A stretch of DNA of 64,000 bases, from contig OX638379.1 in NCBI GenBank assembly GCA_951813605.1, positions 4,724,062 through 4,788,061 of the forward strand. Reading direction: 5' to 3'. The DNA is from an uncultured Bryobacterales bacterium (GTDB lineage: Bacteria > Acidobacteriota > Terriglobia > Bryobacterales > UBA6623). Positions 9,068 to 18,652 of the stretch are shown one piece after another. The notes under the pieces were generated by a model, which saw only the letters and a list, made by a program, of their open reading frames with translations, had not been told where the DNA came from and made no database searches. Position 1 is the first letter of the stretch. Each line of letters opens with the position of its first letter. A program made the translations under genes and the position numbers.

Positions 9068-10629
9068 CGCGGATCTCCTTCGGGAAGGCGGCCGGGACGC
9101 CTGCCGCGCGGCGGGCCAGCCCCCTCCTTGGTGTAGTACAGGGCCACGGTGCGGTTCGTGTCGGTAAAGTACCGTTTCGCGACCCGCTGGATATCCTCCG
9201 GCTTGACCGCTTGGATTCGCTCGGAGAACACGTTGATGTTGCGCCAGTCCCCGAGTGCCTCGTACGTGAGCAGCTGCAGCATCAGCCCGAACTTTGATTG
9301 GAGCTTGCGGAAATCCCCCGCGAGCTGCTGGTTCTTGACCTTCTGCAGTTCGCGCTCGCCCACCGGCTCGCGGCCCATCAACTCAAGTTCGGCGAGCAGC
9401 GCTTTCTCGACATCCTCCGGCTGCGACCCCGGGGCGGCCACCCCGAACGCCTGGAACGAACCGTCGTACTTGCGCCCATCCACGCCGGCACCCGCTTGCA
9501 CAGCGACCTGCTGCTCCAGGACGAGCGACTTGTAGAGGCGCCCGGTGCGACCGTTCAAGATCGCGGAAAGCACGATCAGCGCGGGCTCGTCGACATGAGC
9601 GTCCGGGACGGTATGAAAGCGGATCGATGCCTGCGGGCGCGTCTCGGCGCGGCCCGTGAGGCGCTGCTCGGCCTGCTGCTCGACTTCCCGCGTCCGCACC
9701 GCCCCGGGCGGGCGGGCGCCGCGAGCAAGGCGGCCAAAGTACTTCCGGGCTAGCGCCTTGAGTTCCTCGACATCGAAGTCGCCCACAAGGGCCGCTACCA
9801 AGTTGTTGGGAGCATAGTACGTGTCGAAGAACTCCATCGCCTCGGCGCGGGTGATCGCGTTCAAGTCACTGGGCCAGCCTATGACGGGCCAGCCATACGG
9901 GGACGACTGCCAGAACATGGACTCGAGCTGCTCGTCGAGCTTTCCCGTAGGCGTCGAGTCCGTGCGCAGCCGGCGCTCTTCGCGAACCACGTCGCGCTCG
10001 GCGTAGAACTCGCGGAATACCGGGCTCGCCAGGCGGTCGGACTCCATCCAGAACCAGAGCTCGAGCTTGTTCGAAGGCACGTTGATGAAATAGATCGTGA
10101 AATCGTTGGTGGTTCCGGCATTCATTCCCGATCCGCCGTTCGTCGTGTAGATCTGGCTGAACTCGTCTTTGACCACCAGCTCCCGCTGCGCCTCGAGCAG
10201 CGCGTCGAACCGCGCGATCAGCGCGCTGTGCTCGGCGCTGCGGTTGGCGGGATCGTCGGGGTCCTCGATCAGCCCGAGCCTCTGCTTTTCGAGCAGGTCC
10301 GCTCGCTGCGACTGAATCTGCGCGCGCAGGCTGTCGAGCTCCTCGATGATGGCAAGGTCGCGTTCTACGTCCTTGGTCCCGATGACATGCGTGCCCTTGA
10401 ACATCATGTGCTCGAAGAGGTGGGCGACTCCCGTCACCCCGGGGCGCTCGTTGACGGAGCCGAACTTGGAGATCCAGCCCGCGGCGACATTCGGATCGCC
10501 TTCGCGAGGGATCAGCAAGAATTTCATTCCGTTTTCGAGAATGAACTCCTCCACCTCGACCCGCTGCCCGGCCATAGTAGCGACGAGCAGAAGCGAGGCC
10601 AGCAGGGAACGCAGTATTCGATGCAGCAT
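9064..10629 (-). CDS. zinc-dependent M16 peptidase, exported
   Basis: This 521-residue protein has a hydrophobic N-terminal signal (LRSLLASLLLVATMAGQ) and the inverted zinc motif HLFEH at about 70-74, with the downstream acidic ligand in the VVREERRLRTD segment. An unusual helical insertion (about 95-135, rich in Glu, Arg and Leu) separates the motif from the next conserved block. It should cleave peptides in the periplasm together with the inactive homologue encoded downstream, to which it is joined by a 4-base overlap. An AGGGG sequence 3-7 bases before the ATG supports the start. The gene is divergent from the Nramp-like transporter, 71 bases away. Confidence 0.9.
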   Translation of the reverse strand: MLHRILRSLLASLLLVATMAGQRVEVEEFILENGMKFLLIPREGDPNVAAGWISKFGSVNERPGVTGVAHLFEHMMFKGTHVIGTKDVERDLAIIEELDSLRAQIQSQRADLLEKQRLGLIEDPDDPANRSAEHSALIARFDALLEAQRELVVKDEFSQIYTTNGGSGMNAGTTNDFTIYFINVPSNKLELWFWMESDRLASPVFREFYAERDVVREERRLRTDSTPTGKLDEQLESMFWQSSPYGWPVIGWPSDLNAITRAEAMEFFDTYYAPNNLVAALVGDFDVEELKALARKYFGRLARGARPPGAVRTREVEQQAEQRLTGRAETRPQASIRFHTVPDAHVDEPALIVLSAILNGRTGRLYKSLVLEQQVAVQAGAGVDGRKYDGSFQAFGVAAPGSQPEDVEKALLAELELMGREPVGERELQKVKNQQLAGDFRKLQSKFGLMLQLLTYEALGDWRNINVFSERIQAVKPEDIQRVAKRYFTDTNRTVALYYTKEGAGPPRGRRPGRLPEGDPR

Positions 10630-10700
10630 AGGCCCCTATTGAGTATGACGCAGGAGGCGGGAACCAAGGGGCAGGGCAGCAATGATATGCTTTCGCCCTA

Positions 10701-11927
10701 ATGCACTGGAACGTCATCAAGCGAACCGCGGCCAGCCTGGCGCCCGGCATCTTCATCATCGGCTACGTGGTCGGAACCGGCAGCGTCACGACGATGAGCT
10801 CAGCGGGAGCAAGCTACGGCATGTCACTGACCTGGACGCTGGCGCTGGCGTCGCTATTCACGCACTTGATGATCGTGGGAATCAGCCGCTTGACGATTGT
10901 CTCGGGCGAGACACTGCTGCGCCTGTTCCGGCTGCACTTCGGCGTCCCCGTGACGGTCCTGATGATCGTCTCGCTAGCGGCGACCCAGCTCACTTCGATC
11001 ATCGGCGTGATGGCGATCGTGGTGGACGTCCTGCGCGAGTGGAGCCGCAATGCGCTGGGAGTCGCGATCGATCCCGTCGGAGCAGCCGTCTTTTTCACGC
11101 TGCTGCTACTAACGCTGCACTGGGTGGGCCGCCATGGGTTCTTCCTCAAGGTGCTCGCGTCCCTGGTCGGAGTCATGGGGATCGCCTTTTTCCTTACGGC
11201 GGGCATCGTCCTGCCGGGCCCGCGCGAGTTGCTGGAGGGCTTCGTGCCCAGCATTCCCGCTGCCGGCAATCCGCGGCTGCTGATCGCCGGAATGGTCGGG
11301 ACCACCATGGCCTCGGTCGTGCTATTCACCCGCAGCGTGTTGGTCAAGGAGGAGGGCTGGAGGGCGCGGGACTTGCCTTTGGTGACGCGCGACTCGGCCT
11401 TCTCGATGACCATGCTGTTTTTCATCAACGCGGCCATCATGGCCTGCGCAGCGGGCACGCTACACCGCCAAGGCATGCAGATCGAAGCGGCGATCGACAT
11501 GGTCAAGACGCTGGAGCCGCTTGCCGGGGGGATGGCCACCGGAGGCTTCGTGATCGGCATACTGGCAGCGGGGCTATCGTCGCTATTCCCCAACTACTTG
11601 CTCGGCCCGTGGATGGCGGCGGACTTTCTCGGCCTGTCGCGGGACATGACGCGGGCGGCGTTTCGCGCGATGGTGCTGTTCGCGTCTTTGTTCGGCTTGG
11701 CAGTCCCGGTCCTCGGCGGCAAGCCGGTCCAGATCATGATTGCCTCGCAGGCCTTGAGCCCTGTCGCGATGCCGTTGCTGGCGCTGTTCGTACTGATCCT
11801 GCTGAACAAGAAGGAAGTTTCCGGGAGACGCCCCCCGTCGCCCGCCCTGAACGCCGGGCTCGGTGTCACGGTGCTGTTCTCGTTCTACATGTGCTATATC
11901 GCGCTTTCCGGGTTCCTCGGGGGCTAA
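10701..11927 (+). CDS. Nramp-related transporter without canonical metal motifs
   Basis: The 408-residue protein is almost entirely membrane helices (about eleven) and starts SLAPGIFIIGYVVGTGSVTT, which matches the position and Gly-rich style of Nramp helix 1. In true Nramp proteins this helix carries DPGN and helix 6 carries MPH, both of which bind the metal. Here the sites read GTGS (25-28) and AGMVGTTMAS (196-205). A normal Mn/Fe transport mechanism is therefore unlikely; magnesium, another ion or a non-metal solute are possible, as seen in divergent branches of the family. A TATGCT about 9 bases before the ATG and the absence of a Shine-Dalgarno sequence would suit a near-leaderless mRNA. 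Confidence 0.7.
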   Translation: MHWNVIKRTAASLAPGIFIIGYVVGTGSVTTMSSAGASYGMSLTWTLALASLFTHLMIVGISRLTIVSGETLLRLFRLHFGVPVTVLMIVSLAATQLTSIIGVMAIVVDVLREWSRNALGVAIDPVGAAVFFTLLLLTLHWVGRHGFFLKVLASLVGVMGIAFFLTAGIVLPGPRELLEGFVPSIPAAGNPRLLIAGMVGTTMASVVLFTRSVLVKEEGWRARDLPLVTRDSAFSMTMLFFINAAIMACAAGTLHRQGMQIEAAIDMVKTLEPLAGGMATGGFVIGILAAGLSSLFPNYLLGPWMAADFLGLSRDMTRAAFRAMVLFASLFGLAVPVLGGKPVQIMIASQALSPVAMPLLALFVLILLNKKEVSGRRPPSPALNAGLGVTVLFSFYMCYIALSGFLGG

Positions 11928-11942
11928 GGCGGCGCCGAACGC

Positions 11943-12608
11943 CTAACCCGCCGCTCCCGGCGCCAGTCGCTTGCCTGCTACATGAGCCAAGGCGATCCGT
12001 GCCGTCCGATCGTCCACCATCTTGCGCTCGCGGTAATACGAGACCACCTCCGTGATCCGATAGAGGCTGTGCACCGGACAACCCTTGGCGCGCACGACGA
12101 GATCGCCCCCCTGCTCGCGGTCCACCACCACGAGGACCCTCGACACTTCGAGGCCGGCGTCGCGCAGAAAGCGCGCCGACCATATCTTCGTGCCCCCGGA
12201 GGCGATCACGTCATCCACGAGCGTGATCTCCCGGCTGGCGTCGCAGGTTCCCATGTAGGCGCTAGTGCCGAATCGCCCCCCCGGATACCTCGCCGGCTTC
12301 TTGCGAAGCTGGCCGTATGCCAGGGGGCGGGCTGTGCCCCGAGCGGCTAGCGCCGCTGCCAGTGCAAGCGGTGTTGCGGTGTCCGGGATGCCCACAATCT
12401 GCTGTACGCAACGTGAATCGCCCGCTAGCTGGATGATCTTGCGATGGAGAGCCTTCCCAAGCGCATGCAGCAGGTCAAGATCGTCGTAGAGGCCGTGCCG
12501 CAGGTCGATGAATATGGGTGTGTTGAGAGCGTACTCCTCCCGGACGCGGCTGCCGAAAAGGATCAAGCCTCGTTCCCAGAACGCGTCGAGTAGCGGATCG
12601 GGCGACAT
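11943..12608 (-). CDS. pyrE: orotate phosphoribosyltransferase
   Basis: PyrE joins orotate to PRPP to make OMP in pyrimidine synthesis. The protein has the type I phosphoribosyltransferase PRPP-binding motif ITLVDDVIASGGTK, preceded by the flexible-loop sequence RKKPARYPGGRFGT and the GIPDTATPLALA substrate loop. I begin at the second ATG (12608), giving 221 residues and MSPDPLLDAFWERGL, the usual N-terminus; an in-frame ATG at 12635 would add nine residues. Neither has a clear Shine-Dalgarno sequence. The gene is convergent with the Nramp-like gene, 15 bases apart. No other pyr gene is nearby. Confidence 0.9.
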   Translation of the reverse strand: MSPDPLLDAFWERGLILFGSRVREEYALNTPIFIDLRHGLYDDLDLLHALGKALHRKIIQLAGDSRCVQQIVGIPDTATPLALAAALAARGTARPLAYGQLRKKPARYPGGRFGTSAYMGTCDASREITLVDDVIASGGTKIWSARFLRDAGLEVSRVLVVVDREQGGDLVVRAKGCPVHSLYRITEVVSYYRERKMVDDRTARIALAHVAGKRLAPGAAG

Positions 12609-12837
12609 GGCGTGGCGGCTCGAATGCCGGTACATAGGCTAACAGCTAGGCTGGGGCGGGCACGGGCGGCCAGTTCGGGCGATTGCTCGCCCCCTAGCTG
12701 GATGCAAGGCCGCCCACGAGCTTGCCGCCGTCAATGGCGGGTTCGTCTGGCAATCGAATCACTCGGCCGGCACGCTCCGGGCACCGGACGGCTTGCTGCG
12801 ATCATCCGCTGCACACCGCGGTCAGCGGTCCCGGGAC

Positions 12838-14352
12838 TCAGCGAGCCTCGCGAACAGGGGGCAGGCTATCGACGAAACCGGCACCGTCTTCCCGCAGCTC
12901 CGCTATCGCCAATTCGCGCAGGCGCAAGAGGGTGTCTCTGTACTCCGGATCGATCGCCAAATTGTCCAGCTCGTCGGGATCGTCTCGAAGGTCGTAGAGC
13001 TCCTCCAGGTCGTTCACCATTGGCCGGATGTACTTGTATCGACCCTCCACCAGCATCACGTACCACGGCACCCCGTTGTGCATGACCCCTTCGCCCTCGG
13101 GAATGACGTCGGTGTCGGAGCCGTACATTCGTCCAGTCGCCGTCAGCAGGGCCGGGTGCGGCCACTCGCCTTGCGGGTTCTCAAGCAGCGGGGTGAGATC
13201 CTCTCCGTGCATCGTCCAAGGCAGGTCGATGCCGGCGAATTGGAAGATCGTTGGGATCAAGTCGACTCCCGCTACGGGACGAGGGCATACAGCCCCTTCC
13301 GGGATGCGTCCCGGCATGGAGACCACGAGAGGCGAGCGAATGGTCGCGTCGTACGGCGCGACCTTGTGGCGGAAGCCGTGCTGCCCCCATGCGAATCCTT
13401 GGTCCGAAGTCCAGATAACGAGTGTGCTCGCGCGCTGGCCGGACGCGTCGAGGGCCTCGAGCACGCGGTTGATGCCCTCGTCGAGCGCGAGCACGCCTTG
13501 GTGGTACTGGCGGGTCCACGAGGTCAGCGAGCGCCCGCGGAAGGTGGGCTTGCCATCGGGCCCTGGCTCCCAGTAGGCGATCTTCTGGGCCCAGTCGGGC
13601 TTGCCCGGCCGCGGGGGAAAGATGTCCGCAGGCGTGTCAAAGTCGATTCCGGGGTATGCCTCGAGGTGGCGGTCCGCGGGGGTGAACGGGCTGTGCACCG
13701 CGCCGTAGCACAGCCACAGGTACCACGGTTTTTCGGGATCTCTTCCGTTTCCGTTGATCAAGTCGATGGCCCAGTCGGAATACTGGTCCGACGAGTAGCG
13801 CTTGAGAACTTTGGTCTCGCCGCCTTGGTAGGTGATGGGCTGGTCGTAGTAGTAGTTCTGGCTGGTCTCGGTGTACTTGGGTCGGTTCCATACGATCTGA
13901 AAGTCCCAGTCTCGGCCGTATCCCGTGTCAGTGCCGGTGTGCCACTTGCCGATCTGGGCGGTGAAGTAGCCGTTCTCGCGAAACACCTTCGGCCAGAAAG
14001 GGGTCTTGTCGGGATCGTAGGTGCTGCCCGGATAGGGCCCTTCCATGCGCATGGATTCGACACCGAACTGATGCAGCCCGGTCAGGAGCGTCGCCCGAGA
14101 GGGCATGCACCAGGTGCCGATGTAAGCGTATTCGAAGCGCACTCCCCGGGCAGCCAGCCGGTCCAAGTTGGGCGTTCGGACCCAGGGATAGGACTGCGGA
14201 TAGGCCCCCACGGTGCGGTAAGAGTGGTCATCCGTGTAAATGAAGAGGATATTGGGTCGATCGGGCGTACCCGCCGCGATTGACGCCACCGCAGACAGGA
14301 CGAGGAACAGCGCCCATATGCCGAAGCGTGGAAAAAGGGATCTTGCGGACAT
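12838..14352 (-). CDS. exported sulfatase
   Basis: Type I sulfatases hydrolyse sulfate esters using a formylglycine made from Cys or Ser. The 504-residue protein has a signal peptide (FGIWALFLVLSAVASIAAG), the N-terminal metal-binding DDH motif (FIYTDDHS) and the modification motif C-M-P-S-R at about residue 82, followed by ATLLTG. Later segments carry WTSDQGF and SMPGRI, also typical. The longer open frame adds 35 residues without signal features, while the ATG at 14352 sits just behind GGAGGT, so this start is preferred. No formylglycine-generating enzyme is encoded in the window. The substrate, perhaps a sulfated polysaccharide, is not identifiable. Confidence 0.92.
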   Translation of the reverse strand: MSARSLFPRFGIWALFLVLSAVASIAAGTPDRPNILFIYTDDHSYRTVGAYPQSYPWVRTPNLDRLAARGVRFEYAYIGTWCMPSRATLLTGLHQFGVESMRMEGPYPGSTYDPDKTPFWPKVFRENGYFTAQIGKWHTGTDTGYGRDWDFQIVWNRPKYTETSQNYYYDQPITYQGGETKVLKRYSSDQYSDWAIDLINGNGRDPEKPWYLWLCYGAVHSPFTPADRHLEAYPGIDFDTPADIFPPRPGKPDWAQKIAYWEPGPDGKPTFRGRSLTSWTRQYHQGVLALDEGINRVLEALDASGQRASTLVIWTSDQGFAWGQHGFRHKVAPYDATIRSPLVVSMPGRIPEGAVCPRPVAGVDLIPTIFQFAGIDLPWTMHGEDLTPLLENPQGEWPHPALLTATGRMYGSDTDVIPEGEGVMHNGVPWYVMLVEGRYKYIRPMVNDLEELYDLRDDPDELDNLAIDPEYRDTLLRLRELAIAELREDGAGFVDSLPPVREAR

Positions 14353-14356
14353 GGCT

Positions 14357-14362
14357 ACCTCC
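14357..14362 (-). promoter_or_regulatory. ribosome binding site of the sulfatase gene
   Basis: On the minus strand GGAGGT precedes ATG 14352 by four bases. It decides the sulfatase start, because the upstream in-frame ATG at 14457 has no comparable site and precedes no signal peptide. Confidence 0.7.
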
Positions 14363-14529
14363 GGCCCGCGCAAGTGCAGGCAGCTAGATTGTAGCCCGGA
14401 GGGCGCAGGAGACGGAGCCTGGCGGCCCGTTCGAAACCCGCAGTCGCGCAGTTGCACCCGCCAAGGCGACCTCCGCTCCGCGAATGGACGCTGGCCTGCG
14501 CGATCGCTAAGGGCCGGATCCGGCGCCGC

Positions 14530-15813
14530 TTAGCAGGCGAGCGCCTCCCGGCCGCACCGCAGGCCACGAAGATTGCCAAGGATGCTCAGTGCGATGCGAT
14601 CCTGCCGAAACCACTGGTTGGCCAAGTCGCGCACATCCTGCGCCGTCACCGCCTCGACCCCTTCGTTGACTTCGTCGAGCGAGCGGATCCGCCCGTGGAT
14701 CGCCTCTTGACGCGCTAGGTTTGCCATCCTGCTTCCCGTGGATTCCAAGCTCAGCATCAGGCTGCCCTTCAGGTGGTCCTTGGCCCGCCGGATCTCGGCC
14801 GCGGGAGCGAGCTGGTGCTTGAGATCCTTGAGTTCCCGAAAAGTGTATTCGAGTACGCGAGGCAAGGCATCGAGGCCCGTGCCCGCGCCGATCGAAAGGC
14901 ACCCCGTGTCGGAGTACAGGCTAAGGTCCGCATAGACGCTATAGGCGAGCCCGGCCTCCTCGCGAATCTTTTGAAACAGACGCGAGCTAAAGCCTCCCCC
15001 CAGCAACGTGCTGAGAACAAATCCCGCGAAGCGACGCGGATCCCTTGCCGAGAATGTCCCGACGCCCAGTGCGAGATGCACCTGCTCCAAAGACGGCTTG
15101 TCGTGGAGCACAATGTCGGCGTTGACCGTAGGCTCGTCGACGGCAACCGCCGCTGCGGAGCCGTCCAGGTCGCCGAAACGCTCCCGAGCCTCGCGGACGA
15201 AGTCGCCGTGATCGAGATTGCCGGCCGCGGCCAGAATCAGCCTCGGCGCCCGGAAAGTGTCCTTGAAGAACCGTCGCAGCCTATTCCGGCGGAACGCTCG
15301 GATCGAATTCTGGTTGCCTATGATCGGCCGGCCCATCCCGTGGCCCTTCCAGAAGCTGCTCGCGAAGATGGAGCCGAGCAAGTAGTTCGGATTGTCCTCG
15401 TCCATCTTCAGTTCCTCGAGCACGACCCCCTTCTCGCGCTCGATTTCCTCGTCGGCGAACGCGGGACGCTGCACCATGTCGGCGAGTATCTCGAGGGCTT
15501 GCGGCCAGCGCTCGTCAAGCACTTTGGCGGTGAAGGCCGTGGTCTCCTTGGATGTGAATGCGTCTAGGTGGCCGCCAAGCCCGTCGATCGCGCAAGCGAT
15601 CTCGCGCGCGCTGAAGCGGTCGGTCCCCTTGAAGACCATGTGCTCGACGAAGTGCGTGATGCCGCTGTCCGGATCAGCCTCGTGTCGCGAGCCCGCGTTC
15701 AGCCACACTCCCATTGCCACGGAACGCACCGACGGCATGCTCTCGGTCAGGACGCACATCCCGTTAGGGAGCACCGTCTTGTCCACGTTCGATGGAAGTG
15801 ATCGAAGACTCAA
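14530..15813 (-). CDS. M16 family processing-type peptidase
   Basis: The 427-residue protein has the inverted zinc motif HFVEH at about 54-58 and the downstream EEIEREKGVVLEEL segment that supplies the third ligand. Overall it resembles PqqL/YmxG and mitochondrial processing peptidase beta subunits, with the glycine-rich SLLGGGFSSRLFQKIREE-type stretch in the second half (about 265-285). No signal peptide is present, so it is cytoplasmic or its export is unusual, unlike the other M16 pair in this window. It stands alone upstream of the sulfatase on the same strand, 177 bases apart. Substrate unknown. Confidence 0.92.
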   Translation of the reverse strand: MSLRSLPSNVDKTVLPNGMCVLTESMPSVRSVAMGVWLNAGSRHEADPDSGITHFVEHMVFKGTDRFSAREIACAIDGLGGHLDAFTSKETTAFTAKVLDERWPQALEILADMVQRPAFADEEIEREKGVVLEELKMDEDNPNYLLGSIFASSFWKGHGMGRPIIGNQNSIRAFRRNRLRRFFKDTFRAPRLILAAAGNLDHGDFVREARERFGDLDGSAAAVAVDEPTVNADIVLHDKPSLEQVHLALGVGTFSARDPRRFAGFVLSTLLGGGFSSRLFQKIREEAGLAYSVYADLSLYSDTGCLSIGAGTGLDALPRVLEYTFRELKDLKHQLAPAAEIRRAKDHLKGSLMLSLESTGSRMANLARQEAIHGRIRSLDEVNEGVEAVTAQDVRDLANQWFRQDRIALSILGNLRGLRCGREALAC

Positions 15814-16205
15814 CGGCCCATCGTAGCAAGGGGTCAGCCAGGTCCCGGAACTGCCGACCCTGCCGGCGCGCTAGCAGACGAGTGGCGACGCTTGGAAGCC
15901 TGGCGAGCTGATTCGTGTGCAGGCTCCAGGGAAGGTCACGCAACGAGAGAACCGGTTTTGGAGACCGTGTCGTCAATCGTCATTTGAGTTCCCGGACTCG
16001 AGAATCGAAGGATCCAGCCAGACGGCGGCCGGAAACGGCAGTCGAGCCGGGTGAATGGCCGCAGCTGATGGCGTGTCAGTGTCCGAGTCCGCGGTGGCGT
16101 GTGCGCTCGGCAGGAATCGCTGGATCGTTCGGCAATCGCTAGGCGGCCGGCACAGCATGCGCAAGCTACTAGACTGGAGCAGACGCGCGACGCGCGACGA
16201 GAACC
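15814..16205. other. intergenic, divergent promoter region
   Basis: This 392-base gap separates the divergent M16 peptidase and amidohydrolase genes. It contains short open frames on both strands but none with family resemblance. I see no repeat or clear sigma70-type promoter. Confidence 0.5.
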
Positions 16206-17123
16206 ATGCGGCGCAGAGAATTCCTTGCGGCGACCGTCGGCGCCCTGACCGCAGCCGGTTGCGGAGGGCCCGAGCCCGCGGCGGAGGAAGTCGCCGCCGA
16301 CAGCGGCCACCCTGTAATTGACTTCCACCAGCACACCAACTACCAAGGCCGATCAGACGAAGACCTAGTGGCGCACCAGCGCAAGATGGGCGTGAGTCAA
16401 ACGGTTCTGCTGCCTTCTGGCTCCCGATTCGGCTTGGCGGCGGATGCCCTCGGTAACGATTCCGTAGCCTCCCTCGCCCAGCGGCTCCCCGAAGAGTTCG
16501 TGTATTTCGCCAACGAACTCCCCGACATTCCAGAGACTCGGCAGGTGCTGGAGAAGTTCTTGAATCTCGGCGCGATAGGGATCGGCGAGCAGAAGTTCCA
16601 GGTCGCGTGCGATTCGCAAGCGATGCAGCTGGTCTACTCCATCGCGAGGGAGTTCGACGTTCCCGTGCTGATCCACTTCCAGCACGAGCGCTACAACACG
16701 GGCATCGAGCGTTTCCACAGCATGCTCGAGAAATTCCCGAGCGTGAACTTCATCGGTCACGCGCAAACCTGGTGGGGCAACATCGACGCGGAACACGATC
16801 AGGCGGTAATGTACCCCAAGACTCCTGTGACGCCGGGTGGGATTACCGACAAGCTCCTCTCGAACTACGACAACATGTACGGCGACCTCTCGGCGGGTTC
16901 GGGCCTGAATTCGATGCTGCGAGACGAAGAGCACGCAATCGGCTTCCTGGAGCGCCACCAGGATCGCCTGCTGTGGGCCAGCGACTGCAACGATACGTTC
17001 GGCGAAGGGGACGATTGCATCGGCTCGAAAAGCCAAGCCGCCGTGCGCAGGCTAGCGCCGGGCGAATTGATCGTGAGGAAGATCCTTTCTGGAAACGCCA
17101 GGCGACTGCTCGCCAGGGCCTGA
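16206..17123 (+). CDS. amidohydrolase-family lipoprotein (amidohydrolase 2 type)
   Basis: The 305-residue protein begins MRRREFLAATVGALTAAGC, a twin-arginine signal ending in a lipobox with Cys19, so it should be a folded, Tat-exported lipoprotein. The mature part opens with the metal-binding strand VIDFHQHT (about 38-44) and continues with LIHFQHE, FIGHAQTWWG and LLWASDCN, which fit the metal ligands and final Asp of amidohydrolase-2 TIM barrels. These enzymes hydrolyse or decarboxylate varied substrates; which one applies here is not evident. It is flanked by divergent M16 and convergent esterase genes and appears to be a single transcription unit. Confidence 0.85.
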   Translation: MRRREFLAATVGALTAAGCGGPEPAAEEVAADSGHPVIDFHQHTNYQGRSDEDLVAHQRKMGVSQTVLLPSGSRFGLAADALGNDSVASLAQRLPEEFVYFANELPDIPETRQVLEKFLNLGAIGIGEQKFQVACDSQAMQLVYSIAREFDVPVLIHFQHERYNTGIERFHSMLEKFPSVNFIGHAQTWWGNIDAEHDQAVMYPKTPVTPGGITDKLLSNYDNMYGDLSAGSGLNSMLRDEEHAIGFLERHQDRLLWASDCNDTFGEGDDCIGSKSQAAVRRLAPGELIVRKILSGNARRLLARA

Positions 17124-17399
17124 ATCATCCCTCACGACGACCGGCGTCTCCCTGCTCGGATGCCCGAATGCGTGAGAGGTGGCGAATTTCGGCTACGGGC
17201 TCGGTCCGCAGGGCCCGCGCGAGCGAGAGTCTGCCGGCCAAAACCACCCGCGCGAACGGCAGCCTGCACAGGCGACGCCTATCGGGCAGCACGGCAAGCC
17301 CCGCCATCGCGAGTGGCACCCAGCCAGCGGAACTCCCTCTTCAAGCCCGCTTTTGCCGGGCATCGGATCGCAAAGCGGAAGCGGCCGGGTCGAGAAATG

Positions 17400-18485
17400 T
17401 CATTCACGAGCCGGCACCAGCCACTTCTCCAGGAAATCGTAGGCCCGAGCGCGGATGCTAGGTGGGAAGTCATGCCCGCATTCCGGATGGACGGCGACCA
17501 GCCGGTCTGCGGCGGAATGAAGCTTCTCGTACACGGGGCGGGCCGCGCGGAGGCAGTCCTTGACCCCCGAGACCTCGAAGTTCGCATCGCCCGTCGGGGC
17601 ACTGATGAAGACCGGGCGCGGGGCGATCGCTCCAAGGACCTCCGTGAAATCGAACGGCATTCTCGCTGGATCCCGTCCGTAGACGCTGGCAATCCTCGGC
17701 ATGTACTTGTCGGAGCTCCAACCCGTCAAATCGCCCTTCTTGTACTTCGCGAAGGCATTGAACCCGCAACTGGTTACGACAGCCCGCACCCGCTCGTCGA
17801 ACAGCGCCACGAATAGCGAGTTGTGGCCTCCGAGAGAGTGCCCGATAGCTCCAATGCGGTTTGCATCGACGCCGGTGAGCGAGACGAGCAGGTCAACGCC
17901 GCGGATGTGATTGTAGATTCCTTTCATCGTGCCGCTCAAGTAGCCCAGATCGTACGGGTCCCGCTGCGGATCTCCCATGTAGACGTAGTCCGGCACCAGC
18001 ACGATGAATCCGCGAAGCGCTAGTTCGTGCGCGTAGCTCCGGTTCGCTCGATCGCCCAGGCCGGCAGGTATGCCCTTTCCGAGCGCGCCTGTCGGATGCA
18101 GGGCGAGCACCGCCGGACGCTGGCTGCGCCCATCAGGAAGCAACAGGTACGCCGGAATACGATCGTCAGGCAGGGCGTGGTACGTGATGGATTGGCGCGT
18201 ATAGCCCTCGTGGCGCGTCTCGCCTAGCACGCGGATGTCGAGAGGGGGCCTCTCGCCTTGCGGCAGAGGTCCGGCAACGTCTTGGAACGCGGCAAGGATA
18301 TGCCGGCGCCGGACCCGCCAGTCGGCCTGCGAACGGACAACGCGGCGTGTTGCGCTGCTGTCCAGGTAGTAGAGCAAGTCGGCATGGTCCGAATACACCG
18401 GAGTGTCGGCCGCCGCAAGCAGGAGCGCCGCGAGTGCCAGCGCCCCCGCGACGGTGATCCAGCAGGTCCGAGACATCTGCCACAA
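17400..18485 (-). CDS. exported alpha/beta hydrolase, acetylxylan-esterase/dienelactone-hydrolase-like
   Basis: The 361-residue protein has a signal peptide (ITVAGALALAALLLAAADT) and an alpha/beta-hydrolase core with the nucleophile elbow GHSLGG near residue 218, a likely acid in the TGDANFEV segment near 300 and the catalytic His in ECGHDF near 342. The YHALPDDRIPAYLLLPDG strand pair and the DRANRSYAHELALRGF segment resemble large acetylxylan-esterase-like enzymes common in polysaccharide users. It would de-esterify substrates in the periplasm. ATG 18476 is an alternative start that removes three residues. It is divergent from the PHP/beta-propeller gene. Confidence 0.82.
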   Translation of the reverse strand: MWQMSRTCWITVAGALALAALLLAAADTPVYSDHADLLYYLDSSATRRVVRSQADWRVRRRHILAAFQDVAGPLPQGERPPLDIRVLGETRHEGYTRQSITYHALPDDRIPAYLLLPDGRSQRPAVLALHPTGALGKGIPAGLGDRANRSYAHELALRGFIVLVPDYVYMGDPQRDPYDLGYLSGTMKGIYNHIRGVDLLVSLTGVDANRIGAIGHSLGGHNSLFVALFDERVRAVVTSCGFNAFAKYKKGDLTGWSSDKYMPRIASVYGRDPARMPFDFTEVLGAIAPRPVFISAPTGDANFEVSGVKDCLRAARPVYEKLHSAADRLVAVHPECGHDFPPSIRARAYDFLEKWLVPARE

Positions 18486-18652
18486 GCTTCGCAGACAGAG
18501 TGGACCGACACGGGAGCGTCGAAATCAAGGCGGTCTATCACACTTGAGGCCTGGGGCGGGACCGTTCCACGGGAAAACTCGCTCAGGAAAGAACTTGCCG
18601 CGATTGGCGGGACGGTCCTCGAGCCAGGATCGGTTGGGCGCGGAATCTTGCT

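Noticed and set aside
12793..14283. Plus-strand open frame of 496 codons across the sulfatase gene
   Set aside because: It is antisense to a gene with clear sulfatase motifs and has Val/Arg/Gly-rich composition typical of a shadow frame in GC-rich DNA.
17337..17358. Hairpin gcccg...cgggc between the amidohydrolase and esterase genes as a terminator
   Set aside because: The stem is only five pairs and no T-run follows on either strand.
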